NCBI RefSeq assembly: GCF_003386095.1
Contig: NZ_QREG01000001.1
Span: 1-64,000, forward strand
DNA length: 64,000 nt
Reading direction: 5' to 3'
DNA from: Marinoscillum furvescens DSM 4134
Lineage (GTDB): Bacteria; Bacteroidota; Bacteroidia; Cytophagales; Cyclobacteriaceae
Both the position numbers and the translations under genes were made by a program. Below the pieces are notes generated by a model. That model was not told where the DNA came from and searched no databases. It saw nothing but the letters and a program-made list of their open reading frames with translations. This document shows, in pieces, positions 53,253 through 61,825 of this stretch (its first letter is position 1; each line of letters starts with the position of its first letter).

Positions 53253-54641
53253 TCACTCAAAAACCTGAAGTGTTTCCTGCTGATCTTCCGATGCCTGGAT
53301 GGCTCCTCCCTCCCAGCGCTGGCCATTGATAACCACATTGCTGAGGGTAAGGCCATCAAATAAGGCCGTATCCAGGGCTGCTGCACCCGAGGTGAACTCA
53401 CAATCCTCCAGCTGAAATGATTGTAACTGATCATGAGCCGTGATGCCTACATCCGCAAACTTCTGTGTTTGCAGGTTGAGTTTTCTAAAGGTAAGATTAG
53501 CAGATGTGGATACGGGTGGTGACTGCCTGCCTTTCAGGTCAAAAAATTGAGTCCATGGCTTGATATAAATCCCCGTGTGTACCGACCCGGAAATTTGCTC
53601 TAACGTGATGTATTCATATCGCTGGGGAGTATCAGGCCGCATTTTCAGATAGATCAGCCGCTGAGCGCCTTCCACGGTGCAGTTGCGCATCAGTACATTG
53701 CGCGTGTGTATGTTTTCACTGCCGCAAGTGAACGTAGAGTGGCAAAACCCATACACATTGTTTTCTATTAGAATGTTTTCATTTGGCCCGTTGTTGGGAT
53801 CTTCATCTGCCCACGGACCTTTACCCCCCTTAAGCGCTACTGCATCGTCATTCACAGACATGTAGCAGTTTCGGATCAATACATTTTTACATACATCGAT
53901 ATCTATAGCATCGGTACTCGGTGCTTTTACCGGACTTCTTGGCGCCAAAATGCGCACTCCCAGCACTTTTACATTTTCACACTGATACAAATGGGTGGTC
54001 CAAAATCCCGAATTCTGTAGGGTAACATCTTGCAACTGTACGTCATCACTATCCCAAATAAATACCAGCCTGGGACGTGAAACTTCTAGATTTGTACAGG
54101 CCGGGTTTTCAGCTCTTCGTGCCCAAAATGCCTTCCAAAACTTAAGCCCGTTACCATCTACTACACCTTGCCCCGAAATGGTGAAGCCATCCACTCCGTA
54201 AGCATTGATCAATGCTGGAAAATAGTCAAGATTTTGTCCTTCCATGCGCGAAGGCTGCTTTGGATAGTGAGTGATATCATTAGATCCTTTGAGTACTGCT
54301 CCTTGCTGCAAATGGAGGTGAGTGCCAGGTTTAAAAAACAATGCTCCAGAATAATACACACCAGGTGGTATAACCACTACCCCTCCACCATTTGAGGACG
54401 CCTCATCAATAAGCTGCTGAATCATCTCTGTATGGAGCACTGTGGTATCATAAGGCCCAACTCCATAATCGCTGAGTATATAAGGCGTACCTAGCTCTGC
54501 TATGGAAACTCTGGTGGTATCTCGAAACCAGTCAGTTATGGGAGTGCCATCGGGGAAATGATCCTGTATCGGCATTTTTTCGGCTCCACAAGACCAAACA
54601 AAAACAGCTAACAATTGAAAAACAACTATTCGATAATTCAT
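53253..54641 (-). CDS. GH28 polygalacturonase-family enzyme, probable lipoprotein
   Basis: 462 residues with a lipoprotein-like start (LLAVFVWSCGAE, Cys18). Family 28 blocks: HLHLQQGAVLKGSNDITHYP, STDAIDIDVCKN (about residue 245), V-N-D-D-A-V-A-L-K (about 266), and C-H-S-T-F-T-C-G-S-E (about 300) where many GH28 enzymes have G-H-G. It differs clearly from the GH28 at 27754-29136 and probably has another linkage preference. It starts 34 bp after the LacI regulator and precedes GH43, giving a probable LacI-GH28-GH43 unit. Confidence 0.92.
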   Translation of the reverse strand: MNYRIVVFQLLAVFVWSCGAEKMPIQDHFPDGTPITDWFRDTTRVSIAELGTPYILSDYGVGPYDTTVLHTEMIQQLIDEASSNGGGVVVIPPGVYYSGALFFKPGTHLHLQQGAVLKGSNDITHYPKQPSRMEGQNLDYFPALINAYGVDGFTISGQGVVDGNGLKFWKAFWARRAENPACTNLEVSRPRLVFIWDSDDVQLQDVTLQNSGFWTTHLYQCENVKVLGVRILAPRSPVKAPSTDAIDIDVCKNVLIRNCYMSVNDDAVALKGGKGPWADEDPNNGPNENILIENNVYGFCHSTFTCGSENIHTRNVLMRNCTVEGAQRLIYLKMRPDTPQRYEYITLEQISGSVHTGIYIKPWTQFFDLKGRQSPPVSTSANLTFRKLNLQTQKFADVGITAHDQLQSFQLEDCEFTSGAAALDTALFDGLTLSNVVINGQRWEGGAIQASEDQQETLQVFE

Positions 54642-54675
54642 AGTGCGTATTAATTTTCAAGAATTTGGAAGGAAA

Positions 54676-55722
54676 TCAGACCAGACTCTCCCGACCAATA
54701 GACTCCCTGGAAGTAGATGAATCACGTATCACTAGCTTTGGTGAAATGACCACCTTTTGGGCTACGGCCACTCCATGACCTTCGATGCGTTGAACTAGCA
54801 ACCTGGCCGCCACACGCCCCATTTCCTGGCTTTGCTGGTCTATCGTGGTAAGAGAAGGCACCAACCATCTGGTAAAAGGTTCATTGCTAAAACCCACCAC
54901 CTTCACTTCATCAGGTACGTCCACATTAAGCGTATTCAAATAACTCATCACACCTAATGCCATATAGTCACTGGTCGTAAAAAATGCATCGGGTGGATTA
55001 GGAGATTTCATTAACCTGGCTGCTGCATCCGCCCCTGACTCGGTAGTGTCATCCACACACACCATCAAATCTTCATTGTGTGCTACACTCGCAGCCTTCA
55101 GGGCTGTCAGAAAGCCCCTCATCCGTTCAGCATATAAATCCAGGTGTAGCGGGCCATGCAGAATAGCTATATTGGAACATCCACTACTGATCAAATGACT
55201 CACAGCATCAAAAGCAGCCTGAAAATCATCCAGCACTACTTTATCACAGTCTATTTGGAAAGATGACCGATCAAACAAAACGATCGGCTTTTGTTTGTCT
55301 TTTAAAGCATTGATATGATCGAATTGATCCGTTTCCCGAGAAAGTGACAGCAATACTCCAGCCACCTGAGTAGCCGACAATGCCTCCAGTGCTTTGATTT
55401 CTTTGGCAAGTTGTTCGTTAGATTGTGCCACGATCACCTGATAGCCATGTTGAAGGATTTCATCCTCTACCCCACGGATCACGGATGAAAAAAATGCCGT
55501 ATCCTGATAGGGCACGATCATCCCGATCAGTTTGGAATGACCGCTGCGTAAATTTGCAGCCATTATATTAGGCTCAAAGTTTAGCTCGCGAGCCAAATCC
55601 ACCACTCGCTTGCGCATTTGTTTACTGATGCGCGGGTGATCTTTCAATGCCCTTGATACCGTAGACGGTGAGACATTGAGCTTTTCAGCGAGGTGATATA
55701 TGGTGGTTTTTTCGGGTTTCAA
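54676..55722 (-). CDS. LacI-family transcriptional regulator
   Basis: 348 residues. The N-terminal LacI helix-turn-helix reads IYHLAEKLNVSPSTVSRALK and is followed by the hinge and the sugar-binding domain (KLIGMIVPYQDTAFFSSVIR, ILHGPLHLDLYAERMRGFLT, AFFTTSDYMALGVMSYL). The start codon appears to be TTG at 55722: an in-frame stop lies four codons upstream and the next ATG would delete the DNA-binding helix. It is probably co-transcribed with GH28 and GH43. The effector may be a pectin-derived sugar such as rhamnose or galacturonate, but this is inferred from position only. Confidence 0.92.
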   Translation of the reverse strand: MKPEKTTIYHLAEKLNVSPSTVSRALKDHPRISKQMRKRVVDLARELNFEPNIMAANLRSGHSKLIGMIVPYQDTAFFSSVIRGVEDEILQHGYQVIVAQSNEQLAKEIKALEALSATQVAGVLLSLSRETDQFDHINALKDKQKPIVLFDRSSFQIDCDKVVLDDFQAAFDAVSHLISSGCSNIAILHGPLHLDLYAERMRGFLTALKAASVAHNEDLMVCVDDTTESGADAAARLMKSPNPPDAFFTTSDYMALGVMSYLNTLNVDVPDEVKVVGFSNEPFTRWLVPSLTTIDQQSQEMGRVAARLLVQRIEGHGVAVAQKVVISPKLVIRDSSTSRESIGRESLV

Positions 55723-55740
55723 AAGGGTGAATTAGGTAAT

Positions 55741-55836
55741 AAAAACTAGAGGGGCCTCAATACCTATGGCTTGCTATACTCACACATCGGATACTAAAAA
55801 TGAGTTACCAAGAAAGCCAAGAGACATGAGGCCCCT
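55741..55836 (-). terminator. Long hairpin terminator after the small lipoprotein gene
   Basis: AGGGGCCTCA (55750-55759) and TGAGGCCCCT (55827-55836) form a perfect 10-bp outer stem; an inner partial stem (GGCTT with AAGCC) lies within the 67-base interior. On the minus strand the structure ends in TTTTT at 55745-55741. It separates the lipoprotein gene from LacI, 30 bp after the former's stop and just before the LacI start. Confidence 0.6.
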
Positions 55837-55865
55837 GCTTATCCATTTGAATCGACTATCATGGA

Positions 55866-56321
55866 TCAGTTTGCATTCAATATTATATTAAACTCACCAA
55901 GACCACCTACTCTGCTATCTGACTGTACAGTAGCAAAATTAACTGTAAGCTGATCTTTAGCAGCTGAAAGCGTAACAGTAGAAGTACCATTGATCTCCAG
56001 ATTTTCCGGAACGAGGTTTACTGTTACATCAGAAATACTTCCATCTTCAGCTACTGTATAGGTACCCCCTGTAGCGTAAGACTCAATATTTCCTGTCAAT
56101 TGAAACCCAGTCTCTGTAAAAGTAGCCGTAACTCCAGAGGCATCTATTTCTGTATTAGCAAAACTAGATGAGGCATCAACAGTCCAAGTACCTTGCAGTG
56201 CAGTCAACACAAGATCTCTTTCAGTTTCCGTTACGGTGTTGTCATCGTCTTTCTTACATGAACTCACAGCAATCATCATGGCTACCACTGCAAACGCCAA
56301 AAGTTGTTTCATACTTTTCAT
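55866..56321 (-). CDS. Small lipoprotein of unknown function
   Basis: 151 residues with a lipoprotein signal (LAFAVVAMMIAVSSCKKDDD, Cys22) and a DDD linker, a common outer-membrane lipoprotein pattern. The rest is beta-rich (TALQGTWTVDASSSF, then FTETGFQLTGNI) and resembles the lipocalin-like small lipoproteins of Bacteroidota without a firm family match. An ATG at 56312 is an alternative start. It has a strong promoter with the paired motif (56438-56504) seen at the pectin genes, so it is likely a member of the same regulon; its job is unknown. Confidence 0.7.
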   Translation of the reverse strand: MKSMKQLLAFAVVAMMIAVSSCKKDDDNTVTETERDLVLTALQGTWTVDASSSFANTEIDASGVTATFTETGFQLTGNIESYATGGTYTVAEDGSISDVTVNLVPENLEINGTSTVTLSAAKDQLTVNFATVQSDSRVGGLGEFNIILNAN

Positions 56322-56641
56322 AATCTCAGTTTTAGGTTTTTTGATTTATAATTTCACTGATTTAGTCGATAGTCAATCCGAAAACTGGTCAAGCTGCAGC
56401 AGCACCTCGCCAGCATTTAGATCTCTTATCGAGGTATCAAAAGTAGGTGAACATACAGACGCAGAGTACTCGAAAATTCGTAATATGGAGGGGGGAATCT
56501 CGTAATTTCATAGAAAAACGTTCCTTTCAGGTACAAATTGGGGCGATTGGAAGACTGAACCCGCTTGAATACCACACTCCATTGTTTGTTACATGCAAAC
56601 ACACTCCTACCAGTTTTGACAAGAGTGCTACACCTCCTCCA
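56322..56641. other. Promoter region of the lipoprotein gene and gap after the permease gene
   Basis: The left part holds the promoter and paired motif listed at 56438-56504. The right part (56510-56641) shows no gene and no clear terminator for the permease gene ending at 56642. Confidence 0.4.
56438..56504 (-). promoter_or_regulatory. Promoter and paired TTCGTA motif upstream of the small lipoprotein gene
   Basis: CGTA at 56479-56482 (AATTCGTAAT) and CGTA at 56501-56504 (ATCTCGTAAT) are exactly 22 bp apart with GGAGGGGGG between, the cleanest copy in the window. CAAAAGTA at 56438-56445 reads TACTTTTG on the minus strand, an exact -7 box, 34 bp from the first half-site. Predicted leader about 110 bases. 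Confidence 0.65.
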
Positions 56642-58003
56642 CTACTTCTTTTTCATCACATAATAGAGCACTCCACATGCCAACCACGCCGGGAGGGTGA
56701 GGTACGACAGGAATACACCGAAGTATACGGACACAAAGTAGAAAACCACGGCAGATACCACCCACGCACCGAAGACTTTCACATCGAAGGATTTGGTAGT
56801 GGCCTGGAGCCTGGTGCCGTTGATAAAAAAGTGGTCAAACACAATCACCGCTCCCATTGGTGCCAAAATAAATCCATATAGCGCCACAAAATCGAGGAGT
56901 TTCATCGCAAAGGCGGGGAACAAACCAGCGATGGTCGCCACTGTACCAGCCACGATGGTCACCCAAAACGTAGACAGCCTGGGCAAGATCGCCTGGAAAG
57001 CCAGTCCTGCCCGATAGATGGTAGGGTTGGCTGTGGTCCAGCCTGCCAATACCACCACAACGATCCCGAAGATCCCGATAGCATTGTAAGCCAGGGGACC
57101 CGGTGCCACAGACGGTGCCTGACCGGACTGCAAAAGCTGCTGTACATCAGGAGACTGCAAGTACACCGCATACAGCAGAGCTGCAGCGACCCAAGCCATG
57201 TAGTGGCCCACATACATACCTGCAGCGGTGGTCCAGCCAGCCTGTGGAGATTTGGCAAAACGAAATACAGACAAATCCGACATCCCTATGTGCATGGCGC
57301 CATTGGCAAACCACGACCAAAAGATCACGTGCCAGATGGTGTATTTGATCTGACCAGGGAAGGGCTCCGAACCTTCACCCCAGATGTTCCAGAAATCTGC
57401 AAAAGAACCTACTTCTAGCTGCACCAGCGCAACGATGCCCGCCGCTACAAAACCCAGCACAATGACCGGAGCCATGAAATTGGCAGCTTTGGCAACCGTA
57501 TCATAGCCACGAGCCGCAATGATGGATATCACCGCTCCCACAGCCAGCACGATAACCACCCAGGTAAAGCTGTTGGGCATGGTATCAGTAAGGCGTGGCA
57601 TCTGCATATCAAACGGCACTCCTACAGCTGTAGCCGAAACGGTGATCATCGACCCGGCCAGGAAGCAAAACAGCACCCCATTGGCCAGGTTGTAAATACT
57701 CACAAGCTTTTTGCCACAGATCTTTTCCAGCTGATAATACAAAGTAAGCCGGTGCTTCACCGCCACTTCGGCAGTAAGAAATCTCCAGGAAAGTACGGCC
57801 AGCAGGTTGCCTACCAGCAGCCCAATGATCAGGTCAAAAGCACTGACGCCAGTGGTCAGAAACAATGGACCAATGACAAACTCGGTACCGGCAGCATGCT
57901 CACCGGCATACATGCCCAAAAAATTCTTCCAGCTTTTGAGCTTCGACTGTGGGACAGGTTCTCTTTCAAACTCTCCGCTGCTTACTGCTTGTTGTTCTTC
58001 CAT
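56642..58003 (-). CDS. NCS1-family permease, candidate rhamnose-pathway transporter
   Basis: 453 residues, about twelve membrane helices, no signal peptide. Matches the NCS1 (cytosine/purine/allantoin permease) family: the N-terminal FLGMYAGEHAAGTEFVIGPL with helix 1, A-A-R-G-Y-D-T-V-A-K-A-A-N-F, and the late GFILAPMGAVIVFDHFF. Family members carry nucleobases, hydantoins, thiamine-like compounds and a few others with cations. Here it is the last gene of the rhamnose operon, 30 bp after lldD, where a sugar transporter is expected. Transport of rhamnose or lactate by this protein is a hypothesis; the family assignment is firm. Confidence 0.85.
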   Translation of the reverse strand: MEEQQAVSSGEFEREPVPQSKLKSWKNFLGMYAGEHAAGTEFVIGPLFLTTGVSAFDLIIGLLVGNLLAVLSWRFLTAEVAVKHRLTLYYQLEKICGKKLVSIYNLANGVLFCFLAGSMITVSATAVGVPFDMQMPRLTDTMPNSFTWVVIVLAVGAVISIIAARGYDTVAKAANFMAPVIVLGFVAAGIVALVQLEVGSFADFWNIWGEGSEPFPGQIKYTIWHVIFWSWFANGAMHIGMSDLSVFRFAKSPQAGWTTAAGMYVGHYMAWVAAALLYAVYLQSPDVQQLLQSGQAPSVAPGPLAYNAIGIFGIVVVVLAGWTTANPTIYRAGLAFQAILPRLSTFWVTIVAGTVATIAGLFPAFAMKLLDFVALYGFILAPMGAVIVFDHFFINGTRLQATTKSFDVKVFGAWVVSAVVFYFVSVYFGVFLSYLTLPAWLACGVLYYVMKKK

Positions 58004-58033
58004 GGTATAGGTTAATGTGAAACGGTTTAAAAA

Positions 58034-59185
58034 TTAAGATTTGATCAGGTGATGGCTAAGCTCCTGAGGCTGCGCACAGCACAGCTGGCTCATGACCTGA
58101 TAAAGTTGTTTTTTGAGGATAGAAATGGTGTGATCTCCTCCCCTGCTTCCCAACGCAGATACTCCATACATAAAGGACCTGCCCAAAAAGGCAAACTCCG
58201 CTCCAGCCGCAAGGCTGGAGGCAATGTCTGGCCCTGTACGGATGCCACTATCCATCATGATGGCTATTTGGTCCTTGTACTGCTCCACGATAGGATGCAA
58301 AGCGCCGATGGAAGACTCCCCATGATCGAGCTGACGTCCGCCGTGATTGGAGACGATGACGCCATCCAGGCCGAGTTTTACGCATTTCTCCACATCCTCG
58401 GTGCTAGCCACGCCTTTCATCACCAGCTTTCCTTTCCACTGATCACGAATGGCTTTCAGGCGGTCTTCATTTAGCCGCCCATCAAAAGTCTTATTCATAA
58501 AAAGCCCCAGGTGCTTGAGGCTCATCCCTTTGGGGATGTAGGGCTTGAGGGTCTTAAACTCCGGAGTACCTGCCAGCAAAGTATGTATAGCCCATTTGGG
58601 GCATCCCATGATTTGCAGGATGTTTCGAAGGGTAAGCTTTGGAGGTATAGAAAGTCCATTGATGATCTCCTTGGATCGGTACCCAAATGTGGGCACATCC
58701 GCCAGCACCACCAATACCGGATACTCTGCTGCCGCTGCCCGGTCGAGCAGGTCCTTGCGCAGGCTATCCTCTGCTGGGTGATACAGCTGAAACCAGGCAT
58801 TTCCCTCGGTGATCTCACTGATTTTTTCCAGACTGGCAGTACCTACCGTACTCAGTATGTAAGGGATGTTATGCTCAAAAGCGGCTTTGGCCAAAATCTC
58901 CGATGCCCGGGGCCACATAAGCCCCTGCAAACCTATAGGAGCAATACCAAAAGGTGCCGCATAGGTTTTGCCCATTAGCTCCACCTCCAGCGACGGGTTG
59001 ATCACCTCCCGTAAGTAATAGGGTTTGAGCTGCAAGTCGCGGATTTCATCCGTGTTGCGCTTGAGGTTTACCTCTGCATTGCAGCCTCCATCCAGGTATT
59101 CGAATGCAAATCGCGGAATGCGTTTGCGAGCTCGCTCTCGTAGGTAAGGAATATCCGGGTAGTTGGAGTTGATATATTCTTTCAT
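58034..59185 (-). CDS. lldD: FMN-dependent L-lactate dehydrogenase
   Basis: 383 residues of the alpha-hydroxy-acid oxidase fold. Key blocks: FAFEYLDGGCNAEVNLKRN at the N-terminus, APFGIAPIGLQGLMWP, Y-I-L-S-T-V-G-T, G-V-I-V-S-N-H-G-G-R-Q-L-D with the catalytic histidine, and DSGIRTGPDIASSLAAGAEF for the FMN phosphate. It oxidises L-lactate to pyruvate. In the rhamnose operon this fits well: the RhaW half of the fusion gene makes lactate from lactaldehyde, and this enzyme feeds it to central metabolism. It lies 9 bp after rhaB and is membrane-associated in related systems, though no helix is evident. Confidence 0.9.
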   Translation of the reverse strand: MKEYINSNYPDIPYLRERARKRIPRFAFEYLDGGCNAEVNLKRNTDEIRDLQLKPYYLREVINPSLEVELMGKTYAAPFGIAPIGLQGLMWPRASEILAKAAFEHNIPYILSTVGTASLEKISEITEGNAWFQLYHPAEDSLRKDLLDRAAAAEYPVLVVLADVPTFGYRSKEIINGLSIPPKLTLRNILQIMGCPKWAIHTLLAGTPEFKTLKPYIPKGMSLKHLGLFMNKTFDGRLNEDRLKAIRDQWKGKLVMKGVASTEDVEKCVKLGLDGVIVSNHGGRQLDHGESSIGALHPIVEQYKDQIAIMMDSGIRTGPDIASSLAAGAEFAFLGRSFMYGVSALGSRGGDHTISILKKQLYQVMSQLCCAQPQELSHHLIKS

Positions 59186-59194
59186 GTGTGGAGG

Positions 59195-60538
59195 TTAATG
59201 GCTTTCGTTTAGAAAATACTGGCTATAAAAATCACTATTCAGTGCTTCATCTGCAACCTCCAGGGCCGCACCCAGCGAAGATCCCAGCGGAGCGGAGATG
59301 GTCCGTATTTCCAGATGGGGAAAGGCATTTTGCAATAACTGCACAAACACCTGATTGTCTGCAAATCCCCCGTCGATATAGATTTTTGCGATAGCTGCTC
59401 CTTCCAATGCCAGCTGGAGCTGAGCCACCTGCACCTCTACCAGCTCCACCATCAACTGATGATAGGCCGCTTCATACGTGGCGATGCCCGTTAAATCGGT
59501 CTGCTCCGGATTGGGAATTGTGCCTCGATCTAATATCTCCATGCGAAACCTGCGAGGCATTTCTTTGATCAGCGATGGTTCGAAAGTGACCTGCTTGTGC
59601 CGGTCCTCAGACACCCCATAATGATCCGCCAATACCTGCACCTGATGGCTATACTCACTTCCTAGAAAAAGCCTGGACACCCGAACGGGTGCTCCATCTG
59701 TCCGAAGAAAATTGAGGCAGTCGCTGGCCAGGTGCTGCTCAGTAAGCTGCTCCTCACTAAATGGATTCATGGCAATGCTCCATGTGCCCGTAGAAAGCAA
59801 TACGAAAGGCTCCTCACTCATCTTGAGGTAAGGCAGCAAGGCCGCCGAACTGTCATGAATGCCCACACCTACCTGTACCTCTTTTCCGCCAAGGTGAGCA
59901 CTGACCCACTGATGCTCCGCAATAGGCGCCATCAGCTGATCCAATCCTTCTGCCTTCACCCACTGATGGTAGTCATTTTGGGCAAAATCCCAAAGATTGG
60001 TATGGCAACCAATGCTCGTATACTCACTGAATTGCTGACCAGAAAACACATAACTGAGGTACTGAGGGAAATGTAGCGATCGATGAATTTTCTTAAAAAC
60101 TTCAGGCTTTCGATGCTTGAGCCAATAAAGCTGCATGCCGGAATTGAGCATCGCCATTTGTGGTGATGCTGTTGCAGCAGCTAGTTGCGCTTTAGGTCCG
60201 TAATCACTATAAAATTGATCCAGCAATTCCGGTGGATACGGCTTGAGGTAATTGTATAAACAACTTACGGGCCGGCCTGATTCATCTAAATGAACCAGAC
60301 TAGCGCCGTATGTTGAGTAATTAATCGACTGAAGGTCGTAATGCTCAGCAGCCAGCACCGGATCGAGCTGTGCATGCATCCAGGATACAATGGCTTCCAA
60401 ATCATCGCATGGATCACCATCTTCATCCTGTATTTCAGGAATGGTGATGTACTCCTTGTGAAGCTCATTGAGCTGCTGATCAAAAAGCACAAACTTTTTG
60501 TTGGTTTTACCTATATCAAATACTGCCGTTACTTTCAT
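59195..60538 (-). CDS. rhaB: L-rhamnulokinase (FGGY family)
   Basis: 447 residues. FGGY-kinase landmarks: DIGKTNKKFVLFDQ for phosphate binding at the N-terminus, N-Y-S-T-Y-G-A-S-L-V, LWDFAQNDYHQW, VGIHDSSAALLPYL, and S-T-G-T-W-S-I-A-M-N-P-F. This version is the shorter RhaB type found in Bacteroidota rather than the E. coli type. It phosphorylates L-rhamnulose to rhamnulose 1-phosphate for the aldolase. It starts 3 bp after the isomerase stop. Confidence 0.88.
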   Translation of the reverse strand: MKVTAVFDIGKTNKKFVLFDQQLNELHKEYITIPEIQDEDGDPCDDLEAIVSWMHAQLDPVLAAEHYDLQSINYSTYGASLVHLDESGRPVSCLYNYLKPYPPELLDQFYSDYGPKAQLAAATASPQMAMLNSGMQLYWLKHRKPEVFKKIHRSLHFPQYLSYVFSGQQFSEYTSIGCHTNLWDFAQNDYHQWVKAEGLDQLMAPIAEHQWVSAHLGGKEVQVGVGIHDSSAALLPYLKMSEEPFVLLSTGTWSIAMNPFSEEQLTEQHLASDCLNFLRTDGAPVRVSRLFLGSEYSHQVQVLADHYGVSEDRHKQVTFEPSLIKEMPRRFRMEILDRGTIPNPEQTDLTGIATYEAAYHQLMVELVEVQVAQLQLALEGAAIAKIYIDGGFADNQVFVQLLQNAFPHLEIRTISAPLGSSLGAALEVADEALNSDFYSQYFLNESH

Positions 60539-60541
60539 GGA

Positions 60542-61825
60542 TTACAATCCTGTAGCTACCACTGTTTTACCTCGCTCTCCTATCAGTTGTCCACGCACAT
60601 CCAGCTTGCGATACAGCCCCAGAGGATCTAGCGCTCCACCTGCCATGGCACGAGCGGCCGCCACTATGGGGCGCACATCGGTACGGTAGGCTCGCTGCAA
60701 GATTTCCTGACACATGGTCACATCATGATTGCGCTGTGCTTCTTCCAGCGCCTGCTGATCTACCAGCAAGGCCTGCGCATAGGCGATGCTAATGGCTTCC
60801 AGTGACTGCATCAGGTCCTCGATCGGGTCTTTCACATTGTGGCTGGCATCGATCATCCAGGCCAGTGGAGGATTCCCTGCATCATTGTTTTGCATACCAT
60901 ATACCAGCTCATTGAAAATCAAAAACAGCTGATAAGGCTTGATGCTACCACAGGTAAGGTCATCGTCACCATACTTGCTATCATTGAAGTGAAAACCTCC
61001 AAGACGGCCTTTGGCCATCAAGGTAGCTACAATTTGCTCAATGTTGGTATTGGGCAGGTGATGTCCTAAATCCACCAGCGTGTGTGCTCGTTCTCCACAG
61101 CCTTCGGCTAGCATGAGCGAGGTACCCCAATCCTGGATGACCGTGGAGTAGAAGTTAGGCTCGTATGGCTTATACTCTACCAGTAGCTTCCAGTCTTGTG
61201 GCAGGTGGCTGTAGATTTCATGCAGGGACTCCTGCGTGTTTTGTAGCGCCTTTCGGAAATTGTTTTGTCCCGGAAAAGATGCTCCGTCTGCCAACCATAC
61301 GGTGAGTGCATTGCTACCCAGCTCCTGTCCATACTGGATCACCTCGATGTTGTGATCAATTGCCAGCTGTCTGCTTGCTTTTTCAGAATTGCTCAGCGAG
61401 CCGTGTTTGTAACTAAACGGCTGCCCCTGCTGATCCTGAAAGGTGTTGGAATTCATGGCATCAAAAACAATCCCATGCTCCTCCGCACGTTGCTTGATCG
61501 CGGCTGTGTCTTTGGGAATATCCCACGGAATGTGCAGTGAAATGGCTCCTGCAGTCTGAGTAAGTGCATGGATCACACCTACGTCATCCAGTTTATCCTC
61601 CAGACTACCTGGCTCCCCACCAATCGAAAATCTCCCGAAGCGCGTACCTCCGGCACCCAGTGCCCAGCTAGGGATGGCTACCTGAAAGTCTTTCAGCTGA
61701 TCAAGCAACAGGGAGAGTGTGACTCCCTGCTTACTCAACTGCGCGTCTAAAAAAGCTAAGTGCGCTTCGTTATCTGCCTGATGCTCCTCGTTGTGAGCGG
61801 CTATATGTTCTTTGCTAATTCGCAT
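60542..61825 (-). CDS. rhaI: L-rhamnose isomerase (RhaI type)
   Basis: 427 residues of the RhaI / Pseudomonas-type L-rhamnose isomerase family rather than the E. coli RhaA type. Diagnostic parts: IPSWALGAGGTRFGRFSIGG near the N-terminus, ISLHIPWDIPKD, EYKPYEPNFYSTV (metal-binding Glu), TLVDLGHHLPNTNIEQI, and GGFHFNDSKYGDDDL. It converts L-rhamnose to L-rhamnulose using a divalent metal. Its ATG overlaps the stop of the upstream fusion gene by one base (TAATG), so expression is coupled. Confidence 0.93.
   Translation of the reverse strand: MRISKEHIAAHNEEHQADNEAHLAFLDAQLSKQGVTLSLLLDQLKDFQVAIPSWALGAGGTRFGRFSIGGEPGSLEDKLDDVGVIHALTQTAGAISLHIPWDIPKDTAAIKQRAEEHGIVFDAMNSNTFQDQQGQPFSYKHGSLSNSEKASRQLAIDHNIEVIQYGQELGSNALTVWLADGASFPGQNNFRKALQNTQESLHEIYSHLPQDWKLLVEYKPYEPNFYSTVIQDWGTSLMLAEGCGERAHTLVDLGHHLPNTNIEQIVATLMAKGRLGGFHFNDSKYGDDDLTCGSIKPYQLFLIFNELVYGMQNNDAGNPPLAWMIDASHNVKDPIEDLMQSLEAISIAYAQALLVDQQALEEAQRNHDVTMCQEILQRAYRTDVRPIVAAARAMAGGALDPLGLYRKLDVRGQLIGERGKTVVATGL

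Noticed and set aside
11969-56321. Ulvan or other sulfated algal polysaccharide as the target
   Set aside because: Rhamnosidase, GH105 and GH2 also occur in ulvan loci, but there are no sulfatases or ulvan lyases, while PL11, GH28 and CE12 point to RG-I pectin.
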